DNA of 64,000 nt from Ilyonectria destructans (lineage: Eukaryota; Ascomycota; Sordariomycetes; Hypocreales; Nectriaceae), in the NCBI GenBank assembly GCA_020740775.1, contig JAHEWK010000004.1, positions 3,100,001-3,164,000 on the forward strand, read 5' to 3'. Position 1 is the first letter of the stretch. Each line of letters begins with the position of its first letter. The notes beneath the pieces are model-generated. The model made no database searches. It worked only from the letters and a program-made list of their open reading frames with translations, and was not told where the DNA came from. Of the stretch, positions 10,368 to 19,953 are shown piece after piece. Position numbers and translations under genes: made by a program.

Positions 10368-11846
10368 TTATTCGTCGTCCTCATCCTCGTTGCTCTCTAC
10401 CGACGTTAATTTGCTGGATCCTCCTTTTCGTGGCATGTCAACATCCCAAACGTGCTCAACACCCCCAAATATATCCTTTTGTCTCACTCTAAATCCCGAA
10501 TATTGCGGCCGGGGCATCTGGCTTTGGGTTCGCACTTTCCAGGGAGCTGCACCTCTCGACGTGTGTTCAGCGGATGCGAAGCTGTTCATCACGTTTAACC
10601 GCCGCTCGTCATCCGCTGGCCGTGTCGTCGAAACTGGGCCAAAGACGGCTGGTTCAGACCTAGGCATCCATTCTTAGAAATTGAACATGTCATAATGGTC
10701 GTGCTTTTCAAGGGGCATACCACCAACGAAACTCCAGATTCTGTGGAAGCGCGCTCCATGGCGGCACCGGTGTTGAGAACCGGATATACGAGTCTTTCTG
10801 TGGTCCTGGGACGAGAGGCCACGTCGTTTGTCTCGTATACGCTTCCTTCGTATATTCTTGAAAGCCGCACGAATAGAACCCCCTTGGCAACCACTCGATG
10901 TGATCTGCCTGGAACAAGGACATACCAAGTTGAGACCCAGGGCGGGCAGCCTGCGCCCAGTCGCTTTCATGAATCAAGTACCACCACGGCGAACCATTGA
11001 CTGCTGGGGTAAAGAGCCAGAAGTCCTTCCGCGTAACAAAAGGCAACAACAAATCGTTCTTCCTAAAGACGAACCCCAGAAAGTCGCAAAAGTCCTGCGC
11101 AATTCGTTAGTTTGTTCTCGGGAGTAGCACGGAATTGCGGCAGCCCACGAGGAAACGTACCTCGAAATTCTGGCAGAGATTCAGTGGTACCCGGTACTTT
11201 TCGCCAGTGGCATCTCGGAACTTAATGGGCATCTGGTCGGGTGGCTCGTCGATTGCGGCGTATATAGACAACTTGACCTCTTCGTTAACTTTATGCATTT
11301 GAGATGAGAGACCAGTCATCTGTTGCTGGATCCCTGCTTTTAGGTCTTCAATGGCATGTCTATTTGATTCGCAAAGACCATGCGGTGAGCGACTCGAGGG
11401 CGAATTCATGGTGTCGTGAAGGCTAGACAAACGTACCTCTGGAGGCCATTCTGGAGCAAGAGTACGTTGGTCGTAAGGCTCTGTATACGCTTCTGGAGTG
11501 GCTGGGTCTTCTCCTTCCCCGCAAAGGTCCAAGCCAACCGTCGATAGTACCTTTTCGCTCTGGAGTTGGTGGGGTCGTATTCTTTTACTACACCAGCCAG
11601 TTCCGATAGCGTTTCTTGGCAATGTCTAATGGCTTCATCGAGTTCCTTGATGCCGGCATTCTGATTAGAGGCTTGAAGCGAGTCTTGTTTGGGGAGTTTC
11701 TCCAGAATTTCCTGTAGGCGAAGCAGGTCGTCCGTCAATCTGCCGAGCTCCTTCGCATCGTCCGATGTGCCGCTCAGGGCGCCATAGCCCTTGATGACCA
11801 CACCAATGATGGCGATGCAATCTCCCACGCTCAACGGCGATGCCAT
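10368..11846 (-). CDS. STAND-type N-terminal domain plus ubiquitin-like domain protein
   Basis: Four exons on the minus strand, 11437-11846, 11161-11359, 10721-11094 and 10368-10659, encode 424 aa. All junctions are GT-AG and keep frame. Residues 1 to about 135 match the fungal N-terminal domain of STAND proteins (PigL_N type): MASPLSVGDCIAIIGVVIKGY, then helical AKELGRLTDDLLRLQEILE. Residues about 175-260 look like the ubiquitin-like domain often coupled to it (MPIKFRDATGEKYRVPLNLC followed by NFEDFCDFLGFVF). The tail from about 330 is polar and ends in an acidic EDEDDE run. No NACHT or NB-ARC domain and no repeats follow, so this is a short adaptor-like architecture rather than a full NLR. 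Family knowledge suggests recognition or cell-death signalling; the exact role is unknown. Confidence 0.78.
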
Positions 11847-12179
11847 TTCGTTCCCTGCCCTTGTATACAACTGTATACAACGACGTAGGGGCCAGAGCCG
11901 CACCTTTAAGGGAGGGCGAGGATAATGGGAGGCTGTCTCGATATCGGTAACTTTTCCCGCGGCAGTGGGTAATTTTGTGAGGTGAGATGGGTTGGGCCCG
12001 AAATGGAGTTGGGCATGAATCGTTTGATTGGAGTTGTGTCTCATCTGATGATTGGATTGTCGTCGCTCACGTGGCATAAACCCGTAAGTCACTTTTAGGC
12101 GGGCTAGGAATGATTGGAATCTCTCAACCACACACATGGGATTACTGAGCGACCACACACTGCTCTTTCATCGAGCCAT
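11847..12179. other. Upstream region of the STAND-N gene
   Basis: About 330 bp between two minus-strand genes. The frame upstream of the ATG at 11846 is open but reads as leader sequence. No repeat or RNA gene recognised. Confidence 0.4.
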
Positions 12180-12590
12180 TCAGATCTTGTTTTGGATATG
12201 TATTCGCTGCGATGGGCAGGACAAGGACCAATGGATGGAACTACGAGCGGGCTGGAGCTTAAGGGACAGGGCTCCACAGGAGAACTTCGGCCTCCAGGCG
12301 CGCATCTGCGTTTCCGAGGGGCGAGTGGAATCGCCGTTGTAGGTCGTTCCGAAGATCACAACCGGGCTTCCAAGGGAAACTATCAGCCAAATAATCGTCA
12401 TGCTCAGGCCTAACAGATAAAACCACTTGCCTAGACGGCTCCTTGGTTTAATACCGAGAATCTCATCAAGTGAAGGGAAAGAGATGTCGAAAGCGCCATG
12501 ATTGATTTCGTCCCTGCCGTCATCGTCTGAGATCAATATTGCTTCGTCCATGCAGTTCCCGGAAGAACCGGATGGGGGTGCGTCCCTCAT
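12180..12590 (-). CDS. Small single-pass membrane protein, hypothetical
   Basis: An open frame of 136 aa from the ATG at 12590. A second ATG at 12551 (MDEAILISDDDG) is an alternative start. It has a short acidic N-terminal part, then RSRLGKW and one strong hydrophobic segment (YLLGLSMTIIWLIVSLGSPV), then a polar tail. The tail after about residue 100 loses protein-like character, so a splice site or a frame loss there is possible. I do not recognise the family. It lies just upstream of the STAND-N gene on the same strand. Small membrane proteins do occur beside fungal NLR-type genes, but linking them here is only inference. Confidence 0.4.
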   Translation of the reverse strand: MRDAPPSGSSGNCMDEAILISDDDGRDEINHGAFDISFPSLDEILGIKPRSRLGKWFYLLGLSMTIIWLIVSLGSPVVIFGTTYNGDSTRPSETQMRAWRPKFSCGALSLKLQPARSSIHWSLSCPSQRIHIQNKI

Positions 12591-12799
12591 CCTCCCATTG
12601 AGGCAAGTGCGAGGGCGGTTCAGAGGAGAATATATCAGCGAGGAATGTACAAAGATAGAGAATTGGGCGAAAAGAGAGCATAGACTAATCATGGAGATAA
12701 TATTGATGTCACATTTAGAAAGGCACAAGGGGATACACCAGGGTACTAATTCTACTGAACTCTAGGATACCTCGCTTAAAAGCAGCGTCGGTCTGTTAC

Positions 12800-13274
12800 T
12801 TATAGGTGTGTTGCTAGAGCCCGTGGCGTATACCCGTCCGTGACCCTGGTACCTAACTGCTGAACTGGGCTCTGATATATCTCCTTTAACTGCTGGCAAA
12901 TGGCATCTCCAATTTCAGCCGTCGTCGCGTTGCCTCCCGCAGTTTTCACGGACGAGGATAAATCAGTCCCTTCTGTTAGCTCCGGCCGAATCGGGCCATT
13001 TGCTACAAGAGACTTGCTCGCGAACCTACAAGGCCGCAGATTCGCAAAGGCGTTGAGGCCCTTTCTCAAGCTCAAGACGCCTTCTTCTGGTCGGATCTTG
13101 CCGGCGGCCCTGGAGCCGAAATTCATCAACGCCCAGTTCAAGACCTGCTGGACGGTCATCAACTTACCACTTTAAACCCCCGACAGAGCCAAACAAGGCG
13201 GCATCGCTTGCCTTGGCCGCGGATAGGACGTTTGAGGTCAGTGCCACGCCGACCTGCGCCGTAGGCAACCCGAA
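12800..13274 (-). pseudogene. 3-isopropylmalate dehydrogenase remnant (internally deleted)
   Basis: On the minus strand, residues like ALTSNVLSAAKASDAALFGSVGGLKW, a 58-nt intron (GTAAGT at 13167 to CAG at 13110), then AAGKIRPEEGVLSLRKGL and NLRPCRFASKSLV match the N-terminal third of 3-isopropylmalate dehydrogenase, the NAD enzyme of leucine synthesis. Near 12958 the sequence jumps from the GTDL region directly to SSVKTAGGNATTAEIGDAI, which matches the C-terminal end of the enzyme. Most of the catalytic core, including the substrate and metal residues, is therefore missing. The 5' end is also lost: an in-frame stop at 13275 and no recognisable start. The frame runs to a stop at 12800. Clear family assignment and clearly non-functional as the enzyme. 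Confidence 0.75.
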
Positions 13275-13696
13275 CTAAGGGGATCGGATCGGATGCAAAC
13301 AAGGCCAGATGACTTCATCCCTGGGTTTTGGCTGGATCATCGCTCTACAATCCGAGTCTCGTGAAATCCGGCGTAACGAGCCCGAACCTTGCTGCTACCT
13401 CAGGCGCAGCCAAGCCAAGCCAAGCAATACAGACAACGCGGGGAAATATATTGCGAACGAGCCACGGACACACACACACGATCGTATGCAGTCTCCTCAA
13501 CTAGTGGAGTTTGAATATATCAAGAGTCGATGCCGTCCGCCCTTGGGAACTGGAATTTCGGGACAAGTAGCATCATCATATTCGTTGCCTCTCAACAAAG
13601 GCTGCAACTTGTCTCTGTCTCTCCGTCCCAATTCTTTCCACTTGCAGCCCCCGGCGGACTTGGGAATTCTACATCTTGGGTTTCTAAGCCAACGTC

Positions 13697-14056
13697 ATGG
13701 ACACACAGAGTATCCCAGATGGTACTGCTGCCAAGGCACCTTCGTCTCAAACTCTTTCTCAGAAAGCCAGCAGAAACAATAATGAGGTTGAACACTTCGA
13801 GATGGAGAATGGGAGCCCGAGCGCCAAGTACCTCGAAGCGGGTTCAGTGAAGAAGACGCAAATGTCATGGACAGTTTCTCAACTGAGCGACAAAAGAAGT
13901 GCATTATCAAGGTATGAAGGCTTCGCCACTGTTAGATCAAATACAACTGCGGGCGCCGCCGCTGCCGTCGTGTTGTTCCATCTCCTCTGCGCGTATGCCT
14001 GGGTAGCGCGATCCCTCACTCGCGCCATGACATGTCCGACAAGTGATCCGGTATAG
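13697..14056 (+). CDS. Hypothetical 119-aa protein with C-terminal hydrophobic segment
   Basis: Uninterrupted frame from an ATG at 13697 preceded by a CT-rich leader (about 13605-13690) typical of expressed fungal genes. The protein is polar and Ser/Gln/Glu-rich for about 85 residues (MENGSPSAKYLEAGSVKKTQ, WTVSQLSDKRSAL) and ends with one hydrophobic stretch (AAAAVVLFHLLCAYAWVA) and a short basic tail. I recognise no domain. It could be a truncated transporter N-terminus or a small tail-anchored protein, or a chance frame. Confidence 0.35.
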   Translation: MDTQSIPDGTAAKAPSSQTLSQKASRNNNEVEHFEMENGSPSAKYLEAGSVKKTQMSWTVSQLSDKRSALSRYEGFATVRSNTTAGAAAAVVLFHLLCAYAWVARSLTRAMTCPTSDPV

Positions 14057-14776
14057 TGCCGCTTGGTGGCCAAATTCATTTCGAATGTCGTTTGTATGTT
14101 GTAGTTGCTAATTGGTAGAGGCTTTCGATGTATCAATTATAAAGCGCGTATAGAAAGAGGGTGGGGTTTATAATAAAGCATGGTCGACAAAGTTCAGAGG
14201 CGTCGAATTCTACTCCGCGGCCACCGCCTCGTGTCCCGTCACCAAAGGGAATTTGTACTGTAGATGCATTTCAACGGAGTCAAAGAATATAAGAGAGTAC
14301 GGTGTGACGATTGGATTTTCTCTGAGATTCAGGATTCGGGATGAGAGCGGCCGGCGAACCAAATACGGAGCTCCGGTACGGTGCCAACAGTCATAAGCCG
14401 AGGCGTTCATATTAGGACTAAGGCCCCCGCAACAGCATGTTCTAACCTGGGTTCTAGATTCTAGCCAGCAGATGGCAGTGGCTAGTTGCGGCCGGAAAAA
14501 TAGCCAGTGCGACGGGATTTCCAAGACCGGGAATACCGAGGGGCGGGCGGGATGTTGCCGAGGTGAGTCAATGCCTCCGTCATAATCCACCGTTATCGGA
14601 GCTTCTGTTGCCTCGAATACAGTTTCCACTGGTAGCTTCCAGCTCTATTTCCATTCTTGACAAACTGAGGAATCCAAGATTCGTGAAACCCATGCCCCGG
14701 GTGTGACTCTTATTCGAGGTGCTTCCTACTCGATTTCAAGACATCGTCATGTCTAAAGCCATTCGTAGGTCTTTGA

Positions 14777-15172
14777 ATGGTGTTCGGCTTTTTTCTGGAC
14801 CTGGGACATGGAGGCCACGGCGCCGCACGTATCAGGATGTATGGCCGAAAGAAACATTCAACCGTTCAGCAGCAGCTATCTCGACCGCTCGCGCAACAAA
14901 AGGAATATATGAGACAGCGCCTAGTCAGCCTAGTCATGAAGGGTGTGTATCTGGAATTTCAATTGACGTGTTCAGTGGCGTTTTACTGACTCGACGCTGT
15001 TCAGATATGCCTTCAGCAACGGATTGGTCGAGCCGTTGAGCGATGCCATCCTCCAACATACCAACTTATCCCGATCGAGGGAACAAACCGGCCATGATAT
15101 TCTTCAAAGCGCCTTGGTCAACTGCAAGGTGGAAAAAATATGTGAATATTTCCTGGCCCAAATACCGAGAGT
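14777..15172 (+). other. Putative upstream exons of the acetolactate-synthase-like gene
   Basis: An open stretch (QLSRPLAQQKEYMRQRLVSL) runs into a plausible intron, donor GTATCT near 14945, CTGAC branch point, TTCAG acceptor at 15005, and continues as YAFSNGLVEPLSDAILQHT and then VEKICEYFLAQIPR. The last piece resembles the start of a TPP-enzyme N-terminal domain, just before the recognisable acetolactate-synthase frame at 15210. A second candidate intron (GTATCT at 15171, CTAAC branch, ATAG at 15209) would join them, but the phase does not match as read here. Either the 5' half is frameshifted or the junction differs. The part before 15100 is not recognised. Confidence 0.35.
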
Positions 15173-15209
15173 ATCTGAAGAATAACGACTTGGCTAACAA
15201 GGACCATAG

Positions 15210-16909
15210 TTGGCGTACCCAGCCAGTCAATTCGATCCGACCCTTTCAACAACATTTGTAATTCGAAGGCTCTCGATGCCGTTATAGCAAGTCAAGAACA
15301 AGGCACAGGGCATATGGCAGAGGGATACGCAAGAGCTACTGGCAAGCCAGGCGTTGTTCTCGTGACATCGCCGTACGGCATCACGAGCCTTGTAACACCG
15401 ATGCAAGACGCGCTCTGCGACGGGACGCCGATGGTAGTCCTCTCCAGCCTATCGCCGTCTATATCTCTTGGACACGACGAGTTCCAGGCGCCCGATACCC
15501 TGGGCATCGCATCGGCGTGTACGAAATGGAGCAGCAGGGTCACCGAAATCGGGGAGCTCGGGCAGAAGATCAATGACGCTTTCGAGATTGCTCTCAGCGG
15601 GAGACCCGGCCCAGTGCTGGTAGAGATACCAGCTTCCATGATGAATGAGCAATTACACCATCCATACGGCATGTCACCACTCCGTTTAAGACGTCTACCG
15701 CCAATCTCCACTGGAGTTCTCAGAGTGCCCCCCCAAGACCTGGATCAGACCCTTACAGAAGTTGCCCGACTCGTTAATGGGGCACGAAAACCGGTATTAT
15801 ACGTCGGCCAGGGCATGCTCGCTCGTCCAGAGGGACCAGCGATCCTGAAGGAATTTGCAGACAAGGCAAATATCCCAGTCACGACATCGCTCCAAGGCCT
15901 CGGCGCATTCGACGAGCACGATCCGAAGGCTCTGCATATGCTTGGGCTGCATGGCTCTGGGTACGCCAACCTCGCTGTGCAGGAAGCAGACTTGATTATC
16001 GCGCTTGGGGCCAGGTTCGATGATCGCGTCACCGGAAGCATCCCGAAGTTCGCGCCGCAGGCTCTCGCTGCTGCTTTTGAAAACCGAGGCGGCATCGTCC
16101 ACTTTGATATTGCTCCGAAAAACGTCAACAAGGTGGTCCAGGCAACGGAGGTGGTGCTGGGTGATTGCGCGACGAACCTCAAACAACTGATTCCTCGGAT
16201 TCAACGAGTCTCGGACAGACCAGAGTGGTTTTCGCAAATACGGCACTGGAAGAAGAGATTTCCGCTATCCGCCTATGCGAAGCACAACCCCTCCAAGTCG
16301 ATCAAGCCGCAAGCCGCGATCCAGAAGCTCAGCGAGATGACGGACCACATGAAAGACCGAGTCATCATCAGCACCGGCGTCGGCCAGCACCAGATGTGGG
16401 CGGCGCAGCACTATCGCTGGCGACATCCTCGGACGATGGTGACGTCTGGCGGGTTGGGCACGATGGGATACGGCCTGCCAGCGGCCATCGGGGCCAAGGT
16501 TGCGCGTCCAGACTGTCTCGTCATTGACATTGATGGCGATGCTTCATTGAGCATGAGCCTGGCGGAGCTGGCAACAGCAGCCCGGTACAACATCGCCGTC
16601 AAGGTGCTCTTGTTGAACAATGATGGGATGGGCATGGTTTCAGACCTCCAAAGGATGTACTATGCTGAGCGGTTCGCCCACTGCCAGCAGGAGAATCCAG
16701 ACTTCGTCCTGGCATCGCAGGGGTTCGGCGTCGCGGCCGATCGAGTTGTCTCTCCGGCAGACCTTGAGCAGAAGTTGACTTGGTTGATCGAACACGATGG
16801 ACCAGCGCTTCTGGAAGTCGTCACGGAGAGGAACACTCCAGTCTGGCCAGTAGTACCCTCCGGTAAGGGCCTACATGAGTTCGTCACATACCCCGAGGTT
16901 GTGGGCTGA
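15210..16909 (+). CDS. Acetolactate synthase-like TPP enzyme, divergent paralogue
   Basis: The frame is continuous from 15179 to the stop at 16909. The first ATG (15314) would exclude the catalytic Glu (codon 15296-15298, in SQEQGTGHMAEGYARA), so translation must start further upstream through exons not fully resolved. Domains in order: TPP-binding N domain, central FAD-type domain (ALGARFDDRVTG), and C-terminal TPP/Mg domain (DIDGDAS...LLLNND). The C-terminus ends VVPSGKGLHEF, as in fungal acetohydroxyacid synthase. That enzyme makes acetolactate for Val/Leu/Ile in mitochondria. Odd features: the GPGATN loop reads SPYGITS, and three classic inhibitor-site positions are changed (Ala122-like to Ser, Ala205-like to Glu, Trp574-like to Leu at 16646). 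No transit peptide is visible. It is probably a specialised or resistance paralogue, not the housekeeping gene. Confidence 0.78.
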
Positions 16910-18091
16910 AAGCAGGCGCGGCTGTATTAATTGAATTAACTCATGATAATACCCTCAGTCGAGCCTTGAGCAAATGCCGCTACAATCCAGTACCTAAGGA
17001 AGAGCTCATTGTATTCCAACCCCTTTGCATGTCCCGAAACCCGTTCATAAAAATATGTCTTAGCTCATGGTCTGAGAGTCCAAACATCACTACTGCCTAT
17101 TTCTTTGTCTCACCTGCGTGAAACTGGCAATTAAAAGGCGTCGTTTGCAATCAGTGCCATATATCAAGGGTGCAAGGCGGCCGCAATACTTGTCAGACTG
17201 ACTACTATTTGCAATCAAGATGTCCCATTATCCGTGACACGCAGCATGCATCGTACAATTTCTTCTTTGCATTCCAAGATTCAGCAATCCAAGTAGAAAC
17301 AATCTAGACTCGTTTATTGGGTAAGGTAGCCACCGCCAATAGTAACAAAATTACCGTGCACAAAATTGCTACGGTCTCCCAGTAGCCATACTACCGCCAC
17401 TACTGGGAGCCAAAATCGCTTGAGAGGAGTCCAGTTATTAGCCTTATCCAGAGCGTTATCCCTCATTTCTCCAGGCGCATCCGGCAAGGGGATTTTGATC
17501 CAGCCGCACTGTGCGTAGGTACTACCAATGCTATCAGAAGATAAATGGTCGGGCCAGGTTCAATTCTGGTCCGCGTACCCTTTGTCTATCAATAAGGAAT
17601 TGTAACAAAGTTAAAGAGCTGCACCAGACTCTCTAAGCTTCAATCCGCAACTCCCCCGGCAACCAGTCAGCTCGGCTCATTATAGGCAATACCCCAGAAC
17701 GGCAAACTGAGCACCAAACTCAACAATACGGCTCAGTGAGTACAAACCTTAGTCCCACCAGAATAAACTCGAAACCAAGAGGCGCAGATTCATGCCGATA
17801 AATCTTCCCCCTACAAACCAGAAGCGGGCAACCCGCGGGGGGGCATCGCGCCTTTCGCCGATGCGAATCCTCACACGGAGGCACGTGACCTAGCAGAGAA
17901 CTTACGCACGGGCCGGCAATATTTCAGACTCCGGAGGGACAATTCCATTCCAACTGAGCAAAAGAAATGCACAGTGGCAGGAGCAGGCAGCCAAATAAGT
18001 CGCTCCCAAGTTACTCACTCACTCACACATATGGTACTGACAAGAGGCAAAAATGAAGTCGGGACCAATTATTCCAACCGCGAAAAAGAAA
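16910..18091. other. Intergenic stretch with repeat copy and hairpin
   Basis: No gene supported. It holds a perfect 10-bp inverted repeat (ctcccagtag at 17376-17385 against 17400-17409) and copy 2 of the 135-bp dispersed repeat. Decay is evident and stops are dense. Confidence 0.45.
17768..17898. repeat. Dispersed 135-bp repeat, copy 2 (mutated)
   Basis: Direct-orientation copy of 7736-7870. Compared with copy 1 it carries at least seven C-to-T or G-to-A changes (for example gactcgc to gattcat, gcgacc to gcaacc, cgagtcc to cgaatcc) and a few others, a pattern expected from RIP or ordinary deamination. It sits about 190 bp from the tRNA-Pro gene. Confidence 0.8.
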
Positions 18092-18182
18092 GGGTCTGGC
18101 CGGGGATTGAACCCGGGACCTCTCGCAAGCTATGCTGTAGGGTTTACCCTAAGCGAGAATCATACCGCTAGACCACCAGACC
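18092..18182 (-). tRNA. tRNA-Pro (AGG) with intron
   Basis: Read on the minus strand, the 7-bp acceptor stem GGTCTGG pairs with CCAGACC. The D-arm region is TGGTCTAGCGGTATGA, and the anticodon stem CTCGC/GCGAG carries the loop TTAGGG, giving anticodon AGG (Pro). The T-arm contains GGTTCAATCCC. An intron of about 19 nt starts one base after the anticodon, the canonical place. The discriminator base is C at 18092. All four arms fold without mismatch by eye, and the body closely matches fungal tRNA-Pro. Confidence 0.93.
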
Positions 18183-19953
18183 GAACAAGTCATTGTCAAA
18201 TGACTGTGCTGTTGATGGAGAGGCGGACCAATATTCTAGCCTATATGCTACCGGGTTAGCCCTGCCGTAATTCCAGTGATTTATGGTCCAGGGCTCCAGG
18301 GTAGTTTCAGCGGCTGAGGGCCAAGGGTTGCACGGAACAGGAGCTGCTTCTAGTGAAATCATGCATGATTACAGTTCTAGACAGGCCAGTGGAATGATGG
18401 CATCTCGGTTTACAGGCATGTTTTGTTTCTCGGGTTGGCCATACGTTGGGGGCGATGTTGTTGGCCTTGTTGATGTCCCAGTCACAGAAACGAATAAATA
18501 GAGAAGGCCAGTCGAATCCACTCAGCCATAGCAAGTCCACTCTCGAGAAGACCGATTAGTTCAAGACCACTACTTGAACACCCATACGAGTGGCCCTACC
18601 AGCTTCCAAGCTGGACGCTACGAGTGGCCTTAGCCATGATTAAATCTCGGCCCATCTACGAGGAGGCATCTGCAGTAACACCCACCAGGACGGACATATG
18701 TCGCCAAGCAACTACCCAACTATTCTAGTCCAAGAATGGCGACAATTGTGATGCTTAGGGATTCCATAGCACTGGTCAACTCTACGAAAGGTCTCCAAGA
18801 CACCGTACATCGAGGACTGGGCCAGCCAGATGACGTACCAAACTATGCCAGCCAAACACACCAAGGGGTAAGTATAGCCTTGACATAGGCAAGCCCTCGA
18901 CATGCCATCAAGGTCCCAGTTCCCCAATTCCCCACCGACCCAAATACCGACCTTAGCTCAGGACACAGGACAGGCACCCAAGCCTAGTCCGACCCAGGGG
19001 AGCGGTGAGCTGCCCCAGGTGCGGGCCGTGCCGCAAGCGCAACGGTATCCGGTCTCGGTTCGGGGAGTTTGCATTGTCGACGAGGTTCTAGAGTGACGGT
19101 GGGTATGGAGATTGCGAGGATCATGAAGTTCGGGGACAGGGGTCGATCGGCATCGCTGAACCGGGGGCCCACCGTCAAGCCGGCAAGCAGAAGCGGGCAT
19201 ATGCGGTCGAACTCCCGGACAGCATCTCGGTGGCGAGGACGGCGGATCGGGGTGGCGTGAGGAGCGTCGAGAAGCGGCTCCCTATCAAAAGTCCGACACG
19301 ACACCTTTCAGGGCAAGTGCCTTGGCATCCGTGAAGCCCAAACTCTCCGCGCACGCCAAGGTCATGTTGCGCATCGACGCGGAGCTGCGGACGCGGAAGT
19401 GGTACGATGTTGGACGGGAGAGTGGAGCCTGACAGGAGTCGAGACCGTGGATGTTGGAGAGGTGGATCACGTGATGGAGGCGCCGTTGTGGACTTGTGGT
19501 TCATCTTTAATAGATGCCAGACATGGCTGATCGATCTTGCGGAGAGTTGATCCTTATTTAGTGTTACTTACTTGAACCGAAGCTCTACACCTCCTAACTG
19601 TCCTGTTCTGGCGTCGTGATGACCACCGCCAACTGCAGCGCCGGAAATCGCGGGAGGGGTCAGGCCACGGGAGCCACGATGTGGTCCCTGACTCCCTGCA
19701 AGGCGTATTCCCTGCATCCCGGCCACCGCAGCCTTACAGAGTGCAGAATGGCTTGGAATGGGATCGGGGCATCGTCATCTGGCAACCCTTACGAAGTGGC
19801 AGCTGGATCTGATCTGGCATATGTCAGACGCGTGCATGCATCTCGCCATTGAGTCACGGGAGGCACTCTAGAGGCACTATGGAGCACGAAACGAAAGCAG
19901 GAGTTGGTATAAGCTAGTCAATTTTTTTGGTCATTCTTCCATTGCCACATTCC
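18183..19953. other. Gene-poor stretch between tRNA-Pro and beta-carbonic anhydrase
   Basis: Only short open frames without recognisable domains. A GC-rich part near 18950-19300 is open in several frames at once, which is a base-composition effect. I see nothing supportable in it. Confidence 0.4.

Noticed and set aside
13309..13782. 157-codon plus-strand frame
   Set aside because: Overlaps the CT-rich leader and start of the 119-aa frame at 13697; no family features.
14210..14629. 139-codon minus-strand frame
   Set aside because: No ATG at the start of the frame and no domain recognised; could be a decayed fragment but not supportable.
17548..17572. T-arm-like ggttcaattctgg
   Set aside because: The stem has a mismatch and no acceptor or anticodon arm fits around it; not a tRNA.
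18902..19304. Several short frames open on both strands
   Set aside because: GC-rich composition effect; no protein features.
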